Positions 47,631 to 56,896 of a DNA stretch of 64,000 bases are shown here, in pieces. The stretch comes from Novosphingobium percolationis. GTDB taxonomy: Bacteria > Pseudomonadota > Alphaproteobacteria > Sphingomonadales > Sphingomonadaceae. Each line of letters begins with the position of its first letter. Positions within the stretch are counted from its first letter, which is position 1. The stretch spans positions 1-64,000 of the forward strand of contig NZ_JAILYM010000005.1 in the NCBI RefSeq assembly GCF_020179425.1, written 5' to 3'. The notes under the pieces are model-generated. The model was not told the DNA's origin, made no database searches, and was given only the letters and a program-made list of their open reading frames with translations. The translations under genes were made by a program, and so were the position numbers.

Positions 47631-47673
47631 GGGCGCGCTTTGGCGGCGAGGGGCTGCTTTGTCAAGCGCGCCC
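47631..47673 (-). promoter_or_regulatory. Probable tRNA-Thr promoter with inverted repeat
   Basis: On the minus strand TTGACA (47660-47665) is a perfect -35 hexamer; the -10 region 17 nt on is weak (CAAAGC). GGGCGCGCTT (47631-47640) and AAGCGCGCCC (47664-47673) form a perfect inverted repeat bracketing the promoter. Expected start of transcription is near 47630, about 50 nt before the mature tRNA. Confidence 0.45.
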
Positions 47674-47710
47674 TTGCAGCTATTTGCCGCATCGCGGTAA
47701 AGCGGGGGCC

Positions 47711-47866
47711 ATGAGCACCGAAACTGGTACACAAGAAGCGGGCAGGCAAACGCGCGAGGAACGCCTGGCCGAACGGCTGCGCGAGAACCTGCGGCGGCGC
47801 AAGGCGCAAGCCCGCGCCATGGATGGCCGCACGGATTCGTCGCCGGACGAATCGTCCAAAGGCTGA
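47711..47866 (+). CDS. Conserved small charged protein (51 aa)
   Basis: A 51-residue, strongly charged protein whose core ([22 protein letters not shown]) should form one amphipathic helix. Similar short REERLAxRLRxNLRRRKxQ proteins are common in alphaproteobacteria, mostly unnamed; I recall the pattern but no function. ATG at 47711 follows AAGCGGGGGCC. It is 86 bp before gpmA in the same direction. RNA or nucleoid binding is possible given its charge, but not shown. Confidence 0.7.
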   Translation: MSTETGTQEAGRQTREERLAERLRENLRRRKAQARAMDGRTDSSPDESSKG

Positions 47867-47952
47867 ATCCCTTCCCAAACGGCGGCCCGGCGGCTAGGGG
47901 CGCTGTCTTTCCGTACTCACGTCTTTCGTGCGCAACCTTAGCAGGAGCGAAG

Positions 47953-48639
47953 ATGCCCCGCCTGATTCTGATCCGTCACGGCCAGTCGCAATGGAACCTG
48001 GAAAACCGCTTCACCGGCTGGTGGGACGTCGACGTGACCGAAAAGGGCGCGGCCGAGGCTTTCGCCGCGGGCCAGTTGCTCAAGGACAAGGGCGTGCTGC
48101 CGACGCTGGCGTTCACGTCGCTGCAGACCCGCGCGATCAAGACGCTGCATCTCGCGCTTGAAGCGATGGGTCGCCTGTGGGTGCCCGAAGACAAGGACTG
48201 GCGCCTCAACGAACGCCACTATGGCGGGCTGACCGGGCTGGACAAGGCCGAGACCGCCGCCAAGCACGGCGACGATCAGGTCAAGGTGTGGCGTCGCAGC
48301 TTCGACGTGCCGCCGCCGCCGCTGGAAGCTGGCAGCGCGTTCGATCTCTCGTCCGACCCGCGCTATGCCGGGATCGCGGTGCCCGCGACCGAAAGCCTCA
48401 AGGACACCATCGCGCGCGTCCTGCCCTGCTGGGAGGAAAAGATCGCGCCCGCGCTGAAGGCCGGAGAGACGGTGATCGTCTCGGCCCACGGCAACAGCTT
48501 GCGCGCGCTGGTCAAGCACCTGTCGGGCATTTCGGATGCCGACATCACAGGGCTTGAAATTCCGACCGGCCAGCCGATCGTCTACGAACTCGACGACAAC
48601 CTCGCCGAAATCGAACGCTATTACCTGTCCGAGCGCTGA
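47953..48639 (+). CDS. gpmA: 2,3-bisphosphoglycerate-dependent phosphoglycerate mutase
   Basis: A 228-residue cofactor-dependent phosphoglycerate mutase of glycolysis. The catalytic phosphohistidine motif is [10 protein letters not shown] (H9), with [10 protein letters not shown] and a second histidine in [11 protein letters not shown]. LxGISDxDI and the C-terminal EIERYY tail match GpmA. GCAGGAGC stands before the ATG. It heads a run of co-directional genes into purE and purK, 28 bp downstream. Confidence 0.96.
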   Translation: MPRLILIRHGQSQWNLENRFTGWWDVDVTEKGAAEAFAAGQLLKDKGVLPTLAFTSLQTRAIKTLHLALEAMGRLWVPEDKDWRLNERHYGGLTGLDKAETAAKHGDDQVKVWRRSFDVPPPPLEAGSAFDLSSDPRYAGIAVPATESLKDTIARVLPCWEEKIAPALKAGETVIVSAHGNSLRALVKHLSGISDADITGLEIPTGQPIVYELDDNLAEIERYYLSER

Positions 48640-48667
48640 GCGCCGGACAGCCAAGGGGGAAACGGGC

Positions 48668-49153
48668 ATGAGCGACACGCCCCGCGTTGCCATCGTCATG
48701 GGCAGCCAGTCCGACTGGGAAACGATGAAGAACGCCTCGGCGGTGCTGGACAAGCTCGGCGTAGGCCATGACTGCCGCATCGTTTCGGCACACCGCACGC
48801 CCGATCGCCTGGTCGCCTTCGCCAAGGGCGCGGATGCCGAAGGCTTCAAGGTGATCATCGCGGGCGCTGGCGGCGCGGCGCACCTGCCGGGCATGGTCGC
48901 ATCGATGACGCACCTGCCCGTGCTGGGCGTGCCGGTCGAATCCAAGGCGCTGAAGGGCATGGATTCGCTGCTGTCGATCGTGCAGATGCCCGGTGGCATT
49001 CCGGTCGCCACGCTGGCGATCGGCGTTCCGGGCGCGACCAATGCCGGGATTTTGGCGGCGTCGATCCTGGCGACCTCGGATGCGGACCTTGCCGAACGCC
49101 TGATCGCGTTCCGCACCGCACAGACCGATTCGGTCGCCGAAAAGCCGGCTTGA
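48668..49153 (+). CDS. purE: 5-(carboxyamino)imidazole ribonucleotide mutase
   Basis: A 161-residue PurE that moves the carboxyl group of N5-CAIR to make CAIR in purine synthesis. Active-site motifs are [17 protein letters not shown] and [11 protein letters not shown]. The frame opens upstream inside gpmA, but ATG 48668 behind AAGGGGGAAACGG gives the standard N-terminus. It is 16 bp before purK, which makes its substrate. Confidence 0.97.
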   Translation: MSDTPRVAIVMGSQSDWETMKNASAVLDKLGVGHDCRIVSAHRTPDRLVAFAKGADAEGFKVIIAGAGGAAHLPGMVASMTHLPVLGVPVESKALKGMDSLLSIVQMPGGIPVATLAIGVPGATNAGILAASILATSDADLAERLIAFRTAQTDSVAEKPA

Positions 49154-49169
49154 GAGGGAAAGGGCGGGC

Positions 49170-50228
49170 ATGATCGCGCCGGGCGAAACCATCGGCATCC
49201 TCGGCGGCGGTCAGCTGGGCCGGATGATCGCGCTCGCCGCGGCCAATCTCGGCTATCGCTGCCACGTCTACGCGCCCGAAGCCGATTCCATCGCCGCCGA
49301 TGTCTGCGCCGCGTTCACGCAAGGGCACTACGACGATTCCGAGAAGCTGGCCGCCTTTGCCGCACAGTGTGCGGTCGTCACCTACGAGTTCGAGAACGTC
49401 GCTGCCACGCCGCTGGAGGCCGTGACGGGCCATGCCCGCCTGCATCCGCCCGCGCGGGCGCTGGAAGTGGCGCAGGACCGGGTGAACGAGAAGACCTTCG
49501 TCGAGGCGCTGGGCGGACGTCCCGCGCCCTGGGCCAAGGTGGACAACAAGGCCGACCTCCTCGCCGCCGTCGAACGCATCGGCACGCCCGGCATCCTCAA
49601 GACCCGGCGCGACGGCTATGATGGCAAGGGACAGTGGCGGATCATGTCGGCAGCGGACGCGCAAGCGCTCGATCTGCCGACCAAGCCGCTGATCTACGAA
49701 GGGTTCGTGACCTTCGAGGCGGAGTTCTCGGTCATCCTCGTGCGCGGGGCTGACGGCGATGTGCGGTTCTGGGACAGCGCCGAGAACGTACACAAGGCGG
49801 GCATCCTCGACCGCTCGACCGTCCCCGCCTCCCCGCTGATCCTGGCGCAGGTGGACGAAGCCCGCGCGCTGGCGAAGCAGGTGGCCGATGCGCTGGATTA
49901 CGTGGGCGTGCTGACGCTCGAATTCTTCGCGACCGAGGCCGGGCCGGTGTTCAACGAGATGGCGCCACGCGTTCACAACTCGGGCCACTGGACCATCGAG
50001 GGTGCGCTCACCAGCCAGTTCGAGAACCACGTGCGCGCGATCTGCGGGCTGCCGCTGGGATCGACCGCGCTGGCGGCCAAGGGCGTGGTCATGGACAACC
50101 TGATCGGCGATGATGCCCACGACTGGCCGAAGATCCTGTCGGACGAAGCCAACCACCTTCACCTCTACGGCAAGGAAGCGGTGCGGCCCGGCCGGAAGAT
50201 GGGGCACGTGACGCGGCTGGTGCTTTGA
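49170..50228 (+). CDS. purK: 5-(carboxyamino)imidazole ribonucleotide synthase
   Basis: A 352-residue ATP-grasp enzyme that makes N5-CAIR from AIR, bicarbonate and ATP. The N-terminal ILGGGQLGRM and the catalytic stretch FEFFATEAGPVFNEMAPRVHNSGHW are characteristic. ATG at 49170 follows GAGAGGGAAAGG. Its stop overlaps the folA start, continuing the nucleotide/folate operon. Confidence 0.97.
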   Translation: MIAPGETIGILGGGQLGRMIALAAANLGYRCHVYAPEADSIAADVCAAFTQGHYDDSEKLAAFAAQCAVVTYEFENVAATPLEAVTGHARLHPPARALEVAQDRVNEKTFVEALGGRPAPWAKVDNKADLLAAVERIGTPGILKTRRDGYDGKGQWRIMSAADAQALDLPTKPLIYEGFVTFEAEFSVILVRGADGDVRFWDSAENVHKAGILDRSTVPASPLILAQVDEARALAKQVADALDYVGVLTLEFFATEAGPVFNEMAPRVHNSGHWTIEGALTSQFENHVRAICGLPLGSTALAAKGVVMDNLIGDDAHDWPKILSDEANHLHLYGKEAVRPGRKMGHVTRLVL

Positions 50229-50713
50229 CCTTGGCGCGGTCGATCTTCGCCATCGTCGCGCGTGCGAGCGATGGGACGATTGGCGACAGAGGGCGGCTTG
50301 CCTGGCATATTCCCAATGATCTCAAGAGGTTCAAGGCCCTGACCCTGGGCCACCCGATGATCATGGGGCGCAAGACCTTCGAATCGCTGCCGGGCCTGCT
50401 GCCAGGCCGCCGCCACATCGTGCTGACCCGCGATGCGCAATGGTCCGCGCCCGGTGCCGAGGTGGCCCATGATGTCGAATCCGCGCTGGCGCTGGCGGGC
50501 GAAGGCGACATCGCGGTGATCGGCGGGGCCGAGGTGATCGCGCTGCTGGAGCCGTGGACCACCCGCTTCGAACTGACCGAAGTGCATGGCACGTTTGCGG
50601 GCGACACCGTGATGCCCTATCCCGGCCCCCAGTGGCGGGAAACCAAGCGCGAGGCGTACCCGGCCGAAGGCGGGCGACCGGCGTACGATTTCGTGACGCT
50701 GGAGAGGGGCTGA
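50225..50713 (+). CDS. folA: Dihydrofolate reductase
   Basis: A 162-residue DHFR that reduces dihydrofolate with NADPH. Typical residues are IGDRGRLAWHIPNDLKRF, with the acidic catalytic residue in IPND, MIMGRKTFESL, and VIGGAEVIALL for NADPH. The start is TTG 50225, overlapping the purK stop; TTG at 50231 is possible. It is 6 bp before the dipeptidase gene. Grouping with purEK fits the use of folates in purine synthesis. Confidence 0.95.
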   Translation: MTLARSIFAIVARASDGTIGDRGRLAWHIPNDLKRFKALTLGHPMIMGRKTFESLPGLLPGRRHIVLTRDAQWSAPGAEVAHDVESALALAGEGDIAVIGGAEVIALLEPWTTRFELTEVHGTFAGDTVMPYPGPQWRETKREAYPAEGGRPAYDFVTLERG

Positions 50714-50719
50714 CAGATC

Positions 50720-51910
50720 ATGAGCATGCGGCGGCGCGTGGGCTGGGGCGTGGTATTCCTGCTGCTGTTCGCGGCGGCCTTCGTGCTCGGCCCGCTGCCG
50801 ACGATGGTCGAAAAGCGCATGAACGTGATCGACGGCAAGCCGCTGATTGCGGTTTCAGATCGGGCGAAGGCACTCCACAAGACATTGACCATCGTCGACC
50901 TGCACGCCGACACGCTGATGTGGCGGCGCAATCTGGACGATCGCGCCAGCCATGGCCACGTCGACCTGCCGCGTCTCGAACAGGGCAACGTCGCGCTGCA
51001 GGTGCTGTCGAGCGTGACCAAGTCGCCGCAGGGGCTGAACTACGACGCCAATGGCGACGACAGCGACAGCATCACCGCGCTGGCGGTGGCGCAGATGCAG
51101 CCGCCGCGCACGTGGTTCTCGCTGGCCGAACGCTCGCTGTGGCACGCGCGCAAGCTGGACGAGCAGGCGGCGAAATCGAAAGGCGCGTTGCGCAAGGTGA
51201 CCGATCCCGCGGCGATCGACGCCCTGTTCGCCGCGCGGCGGGGCAAACCCGTGCCGGTCGGCGCGCTGCTGTCGATCGAGGGGCTGCACGATCTGGAAGG
51301 CAAGGCGGACAACCTCGACCGGCTCTATGCCGCCGGGTTCCGCATGGCGAGCCTGACCCACTTCTTCGACAACCAGCTCGCAGGCTCGATGCACGGGCTG
51401 AAAAAGGGCGGGCTGACCCCGTTCGGGCGGCAGATCGTGCGGGCCATGGAAGACAAGGGCATGATCGTCGACATCGCGCACCTGTCGCACACCGGCGTGG
51501 CGCAAGTGCTGGCGATGGCGCGCCGCCCGGTCATCTCCAGCCACGGCGGGGTGCAGGCGACGTGCATGGTCAACCGCAACCTGATCGACGACGAGATCCG
51601 CGGCGTGGCAAAGACCGGCGGCGTGATCGGCATCGGCTACTGGGACGCCGCCGTCTGCGACACGTCCCCGCGCGCGGTGGCCAAGGCCATGCGCCATGTG
51701 CGCGACCTCGTGGGCATCCGCTTCGTGGCGCTGGGCAGTGATTTCGACGGCGCGACGACCACGCGCTTCGATACCTCGCAGCTGGAACAGGTGACGCAAG
51801 CCCTGCTCGACGAGGGCTTTTCCGACGCTGATATCCGCGCCGCGATGGGCGAGAATGCATTGCGCGTCTTGCGCGCAGGGCTGGTGCCGATGCATGGGAA
51901 CGCGCGATGA
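50720..51910 (+). CDS. Membrane dipeptidase (M19 renal dipeptidase family)
   Basis: A 396-residue zinc dipeptidase. An N-terminal hydrophobic anchor (WGVVFLLLFAAAFVLGPL) places it at the membrane facing the periplasm. Zinc and catalytic residues appear as VDLHADTL, SIEGLHDLEG, IAHLSHTG, VISSHGG and LGSDFDG. It hydrolyses dipeptides, possibly including D-amino-acid forms. It sits between folA (6 bp) and ribF (4-nt overlap) in one operon. Confidence 0.93.
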   Translation: MSMRRRVGWGVVFLLLFAAAFVLGPLPTMVEKRMNVIDGKPLIAVSDRAKALHKTLTIVDLHADTLMWRRNLDDRASHGHVDLPRLEQGNVALQVLSSVTKSPQGLNYDANGDDSDSITALAVAQMQPPRTWFSLAERSLWHARKLDEQAAKSKGALRKVTDPAAIDALFAARRGKPVPVGALLSIEGLHDLEGKADNLDRLYAAGFRMASLTHFFDNQLAGSMHGLKKGGLTPFGRQIVRAMEDKGMIVDIAHLSHTGVAQVLAMARRPVISSHGGVQATCMVNRNLIDDEIRGVAKTGGVIGIGYWDAAVCDTSPRAVAKAMRHVRDLVGIRFVALGSDFDGATTTRFDTSQLEQVTQALLDEGFSDADIRAAMGENALRVLRAGLVPMHGNAR

Positions 51911-52830
51911 GGCTCGACGCGCGACATTCCGTTCCCGAATCCTTGCGCGGCGCGATCGTCGCGCTGGGCAATTTCGATGGGTTCCACCTTGGCCATCAGG
52001 CCGTGGTGGGCGAGGCCGTGGCCTGGGCGAAGGCGGAAGGGCGTCCGGCGATCGTCGCCACGTTCGATCCGCACCCGGTGCGCTATTTCGATCCCGACGC
52101 GGCGCCGTTCCGGCTGACCACGCTCGACCAGCGCGAGGAACTGTTCACCGCCGCCGGGGCCGACGCGATGCTGGTCTTCGCCTTCGACGGCGAGCTGGCG
52201 GGAACCAGCGCGCCCGATTTCGTGACGAAGCTGCTGGCCGAACGCTTTGGCGCGGCGGGCGTGGTGACGGGCGAGGACTTCACTTTCGGCAAGGCGCGCG
52301 GCGGCAACGTCGGCGTGCTGTGCGACGTCGGCGCGACCTGCGGCGTGCGCGCCCGCGCGGTCGGCCCGGTGCTGGAAGCGGGCGAGGTGGTCTCGTCCAG
52401 CCGCATCCGCGAGGCACTGATCGCGGGCGATTGCGAAACGGCGACGCGGCTGCTGACGCGGCCCTTTGCCATTCGCGGGATCGTCCAGCATGGCGACAAG
52501 GTGGGGCGGCAGCTCAATTTCCCCACCGCCAACCTCGACCTCGGCACCTATCTGCGCCCGGCCTATGGCGTCTATGCCGTCACCGGCCGGATGCCCGACG
52601 GGCGCGTGGTCAAGGGCGCGGCCAACATCGGCATCCGGCCGCAGTTCGAACCGCCCAAGGAATTGCTCGAACCGCACTTCTTCGATTTTTCGGGCGATCT
52701 CTATGGACAGGAGATCGAGGTGGCCTTCCACCACTTCCTGCGCGGCGAGGCGAAGTTCGATGGCCTCGATGCCCTGATCGCGCAGATCGGGCGCGACTGC
52801 GACGAAGCGCGGCGACTGCTGGCGGATTGA
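51907..52830 (+). CDS. ribF: Bifunctional riboflavin kinase/FAD synthetase
   Basis: A 307-residue enzyme making FMN and FAD. The N-terminal adenylyltransferase domain has ALGNFDGFHLGHQAV and the nearby FTFGKARGG; the C-terminal flavokinase domain has GDKVGRQLNFPTANL and AYGVYAV. ATG 51907 overlaps the dipeptidase stop by 4 nt. Two identical palindromes follow before ileS. The ribF-ileS-lspA order is common in bacteria and supports the call. Confidence 0.96.
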   Translation: MRLDARHSVPESLRGAIVALGNFDGFHLGHQAVVGEAVAWAKAEGRPAIVATFDPHPVRYFDPDAAPFRLTTLDQREELFTAAGADAMLVFAFDGELAGTSAPDFVTKLLAERFGAAGVVTGEDFTFGKARGGNVGVLCDVGATCGVRARAVGPVLEAGEVVSSSRIREALIAGDCETATRLLTRPFAIRGIVQHGDKVGRQLNFPTANLDLGTYLRPAYGVYAVTGRMPDGRVVKGAANIGIRPQFEPPKELLEPHFFDFSGDLYGQEIEVAFHHFLRGEAKFDGLDALIAQIGRDCDEARRLLAD

Positions 52831-52904
52831 ACGGGCGCCGCGCAAGGCCCCTGCCCACCCCGCTGCGACTAACGCTTGGCTATCGCCAAACGCAAGTCTC
52901 GCTG

Positions 52905-52960
52905 CCCCTCCCGCAGGCGGGAGGGGGTTGTGGTTCTGCCCCTCCCGCAGGCGGGAGGGG
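52905..52960. repeat. Pair of identical palindromes between ribF and ileS
   Basis: CCCCTCCCG-CAGG-CGGGAGGGG occurs twice, at 52905-52926 and 52939-52960, separated by 12 bases. Each forms a 9-bp perfect hairpin. The repetition suggests a REP-like dispersed element, or a strong mRNA terminator/stabiliser between ribF and ileS. The rest of the 210-bp gap holds no gene. Confidence 0.7.
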
Positions 52961-53040
52961 TTGGGGGTCGGCTTTGCCGCGCGCTGCCCCGTGCGAACCA
53001 AATTGCGCTAGGCCGGTCGGGGCGCTAAGGCCCGGCGGTT

Positions 53041-55893
53041 ATGACCGAACAGCGTGATTTCCGCCCGACCGTCTTCCTGCCGAAGACCGACTTCCCGATG
53101 AAGGCTGGCCTGCCCCAGAAGGAGCCGGGCATTCTGGCGCGCTGGCAGGAGGCCGACCTGTATCGCCGCTTGCGCGAAACGCGCGCCGGGGCGGAACAGT
53201 TCATTCTTCATGACGGCCCGCCTTATGCCAATGGCGACATGCACATCGGCCATGCGCTGAACCATATCCTGAAGGACATGGTCTGCCGCACGCAGTCGCT
53301 GCTGGGCAAGGATGCGCCTTACGTTCCGGGCTGGGACTGCCACGGCCTTCCCATCGAATGGAAGGTCGAGGAGGAATACCGCAAGAAGAAGAAGAACAAG
53401 GACGAGATTCCGCCCAAGGAGTTCCGCGCCGAATGCCGCGCCTATGCCCAGAAGTGGGTGGACACGCAGCGCGAGCAGCTCAAGCGCCTCGGCATCCTGG
53501 GTGACTGGGACAACCCCTACCTGACAATGGACTTCCAGGCCGAAGCGACCATCGTGGGCGAACTGCTGAAGTTCGCCGAGAGCGGCCAGCTCTATCGCGG
53601 GGCCAAGCCGGTGATGTGGTCGCCGGTGGAAAAGACGGCCCTCGCCGAAGCCGAAGTCGAATACGAGGACATCGTTTCGACGCAGGTGGACGTGGCGTTC
53701 GAGATCGTCGAATCGCAGGTTCCCGAGCTGGTCGGCGCTTATGCGGTGATCTGGACGACGACGCCGTGGACGATCCCGGTGAACCAGGCTTTGGCTTATG
53801 GGCCGGAGGTTGAGTATGTCGTTTCCGAGATTGACGGACGCCGCTTTGTCTATGCCCTACAGCTTGAACAGGCATTGCTGGCTCGTCTTGGCAGGGAATC
53901 CGTCGACAAAGGCTTCGGCCTTCTCAAAGCTAATGCACTCGCTGGCACCATCGCCCGCCACCCGATGCACGCACTCGGCGGGTTCTTCGCCAAGCCGCGT
54001 CCCCTCCTCGCGGGCGATTTCGTCACCACCGAGAGCGGCACCGGCCTTGTCCACATGGCGCCCGACCATGGCGAGGACGACTTCGCGCTGTGCAAGGCCA
54101 ACGGGATCGAGCCGGTGTTCGCCGTGCTCGGCGATGGCAAGTATCGCGATGACTGGGGCTGGCTTGGCGGGCAGGGCAGCGTCATCAACCCCAAGTTCAA
54201 CGCGCCCGACGGGCCGATCTGCGAAGCCTTGCGCGAAGCGGGCGGTCTGCTGGCGGCGAGCGCGGACTACAAGCATTCCTACCCGCATTCGTGGCGGTCG
54301 AAGGCCAAGGTGATCTACCGCTGCACGCCGCAGTGGTTCGTGCCGATGGATCGGCCGGTCCAGTTGCCGCACGCCAAGACGGCCTCGGAAAAGAGCTGGG
54401 AAAACGAGGGCGGCGCGCTGATCCACGATCACGCCACGCTGCGCGAAATCGCGGTCGGGGCCATCGCCCAGACGCGCTTCGTGCCCGAAAAGGGCCGCAA
54501 CCGCATCGGCGCGATGGTCGAAGGACGGCCTGACTGGGTGCTGTCGCGCCAGCGCGCGTGGGGCGTGCCGATCACGCTGTTCGTGAACCGCAAGACCGGC
54601 CAGTACCTCGATGACCCCGCGGTCAACGCGCGCATCGTCGCGGGCATCCGCGCCGAGGGCGTCGATGCGTGGGACGACGAACGCGCGCAGGCGTACCTTG
54701 GCGAGCACTATCGGCTCGAGGATTACGAACGCGTCACCGACATTCTCGACGTGTGGTTCGATTCGGGTTCGACCCATGCCTTCGTGCTGGAGAGCGGGCG
54801 CTGGCCCGACCTGTTGCGCCCCGAAGGCTGGAGCGGCCCGCGCGCCGATCTCTACCTTGAAGGCAGCGACCAGCATCGCGGCTGGTTCCAGTCCTCGCTG
54901 CTCGAATCCTGCGCGACGCGGGGCCATGCGCCCTACAAGGCGGTGCTGACCCATGGCTTCACCATGGACCAGAAGGGCATGAAGATGTCCAAGTCGCTGG
55001 GCAACACGATCAGCCCGATCGACCTGATGCGCGATTATGGCGCGGACATCCTGCGGCTGTGGGCGCTCTCGGTCGATTTCACCGAGGACCACCGCATCGG
55101 CAAGGAGATCCTGCAGGGCGTTGCCGACCAGTATCGCAAGCTGCGCAACACCTTCCGCTACCTGCTGGGCGCGCTCGACGGGTTCGATGAGGCCGAGAAG
55201 GTGGCCGTGGCCGAGATGCCCGAGCTGGAACGCTACATGCTGGTCCTGCTCGAAAAGCTCGACGCGACGCTGAAGCAGGCTGTCGCGGACTTCGACTACA
55301 ACACCTATGTCCGCGCGCTGAGCGAGTTCTGCAACGAGGACCTGTCGGCGTTCTTCTTCGATATCCGCAAGGACTGCCTCTATTGCGACGCGCCTTCGGA
55401 CCCGAAGCGCCGCGCCTATCGCACCGTGCTCGACGTGCTGTTCCATGCGCTGGTGCGCTATGCCGCGCCGGTGCTGGTGTTCACCTCGGAAGAGGTGTGG
55501 CAGTCGCGCTTCCCCGGCAGCGACAGCGTCCACCTGCTGGTCTGGCCGCAGGTGCCGGTCTCGACCGTGGATGTCGATCGCTGGGCCGAACTGCGCAACC
55601 TGCGCATCGCGGTGAACGAGGCGATCGAGCCGCTGCGCCGCGAAAAGGTGCTGGGATCGGGCCTCGAAGCCATCGTGACCGTGCCGGAAAGCGCGCCGCA
55701 GGCCGACCTTGCGGAACTGTTCATCACCGGGACAGTTGCGCGCGGGCAGGGCGAGGACGTGACCGTGACGCGAACCGATGACCACAAGTGCGGCCGTTGC
55801 TGGCGCCATCTTCCCGAAGTGACGGAAGACGGGGCGCTGTGCGCGCGCTGCGAGGACGTGGTCGCCGCCATCGACGCGGGAGCCGCTGCGTGA
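53041..55893 (+). CDS. ileS: Isoleucyl-tRNA synthetase
   Basis: A 950-residue class Ia synthetase that charges tRNA-Ile. The HIGH motif is at residues 68-71 (ANGDMHIGHA) and KMSKS at about residues 649-653. The CP1 editing domain has WTTTPWTIPVN. The C-terminal zinc site CGRCWRH...CARC marks the bacterial type. Codon usage shifts abruptly near 53786-53960 in the CP1 domain, with A/T-ending codons rare elsewhere here. The start follows no strong Shine-Dalgarno, but the N-terminus is typical. It overlaps lspA by 4 nt. Confidence 0.98.
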   Translation: MTEQRDFRPTVFLPKTDFPMKAGLPQKEPGILARWQEADLYRRLRETRAGAEQFILHDGPPYANGDMHIGHALNHILKDMVCRTQSLLGKDAPYVPGWDCHGLPIEWKVEEEYRKKKKNKDEIPPKEFRAECRAYAQKWVDTQREQLKRLGILGDWDNPYLTMDFQAEATIVGELLKFAESGQLYRGAKPVMWSPVEKTALAEAEVEYEDIVSTQVDVAFEIVESQVPELVGAYAVIWTTTPWTIPVNQALAYGPEVEYVVSEIDGRRFVYALQLEQALLARLGRESVDKGFGLLKANALAGTIARHPMHALGGFFAKPRPLLAGDFVTTESGTGLVHMAPDHGEDDFALCKANGIEPVFAVLGDGKYRDDWGWLGGQGSVINPKFNAPDGPICEALREAGGLLAASADYKHSYPHSWRSKAKVIYRCTPQWFVPMDRPVQLPHAKTASEKSWENEGGALIHDHATLREIAVGAIAQTRFVPEKGRNRIGAMVEGRPDWVLSRQRAWGVPITLFVNRKTGQYLDDPAVNARIVAGIRAEGVDAWDDERAQAYLGEHYRLEDYERVTDILDVWFDSGSTHAFVLESGRWPDLLRPEGWSGPRADLYLEGSDQHRGWFQSSLLESCATRGHAPYKAVLTHGFTMDQKGMKMSKSLGNTISPIDLMRDYGADILRLWALSVDFTEDHRIGKEILQGVADQYRKLRNTFRYLLGALDGFDEAEKVAVAEMPELERYMLVLLEKLDATLKQAVADFDYNTYVRALSEFCNEDLSAFFFDIRKDCLYCDAPSDPKRRAYRTVLDVLFHALVRYAAPVLVFTSEEVWQSRFPGSDSVHLLVWPQVPVSTVDVDRWAELRNLRIAVNEAIEPLRREKVLGSGLEAIVTVPESAPQADLAELFITGTVARGQGEDVTVTRTDDHKCGRCWRHLPEVTEDGALCARCEDVVAAIDAGAAA

Positions 55894-56408
55894 AGCTGAC
55901 CGGCCTGCGCCTGTTCGGCCTCGCCACGGCGCTGGTCGTGTTTGCGCTCGACCAGCTGGTCAAGTGGATCGTCGTCGGCCCGCTCGATCTCGTCCGCGTG
56001 GGCGCGATCGAGTTGCTGCCGATCTTCGATCTGCGCTACACCCAGAACTACGGCGTCTCGCTCGGCATGTTCACCGCCAATTCGGCGGAGATGCGCTTCG
56101 GCCTGGTCGCGGTGACCGCGCTGATCGCCACGGGCGTCGCGGTGTGGATGTGGCGCGAGAAGGTCCGGAGCGACGTCTTCGCGCTGGCGCTGGTGCTGGG
56201 CGGCGCGCTCGGCAACATCCGCGACCGCCTGATCGGCGGGTTCGTGATCGACTATGCCGACCTCCATATCGGCGAATGGCGTCCGTTCCTGATCTTCAAC
56301 CTTGCCGATGCGGCGATCACCATCGGCGTTTTGATACTGCTTGCCCGCTCGCTGCTTTCGCGCGAAAAGCCCGCAGCGGGTGACCCTGTGCCCACGGAGA
56401 CGAATTGA
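55890..56408 (+). CDS. lspA: Lipoprotein signal peptidase (signal peptidase II)
   Basis: A 172-residue, four-span inner-membrane aspartyl protease that removes signal peptides from prolipoproteins. Conserved motifs are DQLVKW, NYGVSLGMF, LGNIRDRLIGGFVIDY (catalytic Asp) and FNLADAAI (second catalytic Asp). GTG at 55890 overlaps the ileS stop by 4 nt. Several lipoproteins in this window (LptE, Wza-like, OmpA-like, DUF3035, DUF3576) would need it. Confidence 0.95.
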   Translation: MKLTGLRLFGLATALVVFALDQLVKWIVVGPLDLVRVGAIELLPIFDLRYTQNYGVSLGMFTANSAEMRFGLVAVTALIATGVAVWMWREKVRSDVFALALVLGGALGNIRDRLIGGFVIDYADLHIGEWRPFLIFNLADAAITIGVLILLARSLLSREKPAAGDPVPTETN

Positions 56409-56827
56409 TGCGTAAAGCCGCCGCCCTCTGCCTGCTCGCCCTGTCTGCGAGCGCGCTTTCCGCTTGTGGCGCGGGCGGTTCGCTGTTCAACCGCGCGCGT
56501 CCCGACGAATTCGCGGTGACGCGGCAGGCCCCGCTGGTGGTGCCGCCCGATTTCGCGCTGATGCCCCCCAACCCCGGCGCCCCGCGCCCGCAGGACGTGG
56601 ACAGTTCCAAGCAGGCGCTCGACGCCCTGTTCGGCGGCCCGGCCCCGCGCAGCGCGGTGGAAACCGACACGCTGGGCAAGGCTGGCGCTTCGGCGGTGGG
56701 CATCCGCTCCACCGTGGGCGATCCGCAGACCCGCACCGTGGCCAAGGGCGCGACCGTGCAGTCGATCCTCGCCGCCCCCGAAGGCGACGGCGCATCGGCG
56801 CAAGCGAGCGTCCCCGGGAAGGGTTGA
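56408..56827 (+). CDS. DUF3035 domain-containing lipoprotein
   Basis: A 139-residue lipoprotein with signal peptide and lipobox SALSAC (then GAGG). The body starts RARPDEFAVTRQAPLVVPPDF, the hallmark of DUF3035 proteins, which usually follow lspA in alphaproteobacteria. Function is unknown. The ATG overlaps the lspA stop (TGATG). It ends the operon; a strong terminator follows at 56870. Confidence 0.9.
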   Translation: MRKAAALCLLALSASALSACGAGGSLFNRARPDEFAVTRQAPLVVPPDFALMPPNPGAPRPQDVDSSKQALDALFGGPAPRSAVETDTLGKAGASAVGIRSTVGDPQTRTVAKGATVQSILAAPEGDGASAQASVPGKG

Positions 56828-56869
56828 GCTTAAGGGCTGAGCGTTTCGCGCCAGTGCTGATGATGGAGG

Positions 56870-56896
56870 AAGCCCTGCATTTGCGGGGCTTTTTTC
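56870..56896. terminator. Intrinsic terminator after the ileS-lspA-DUF3035 operon
   Basis: AAGCCCTGC (56870-56878) pairs with GCGGGGCTT (56883-56891), one G-U pair, loop ATTT, followed by a run of T through 56895. It lies between convergent genes and acts mainly on the plus strand. Confidence 0.88.
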
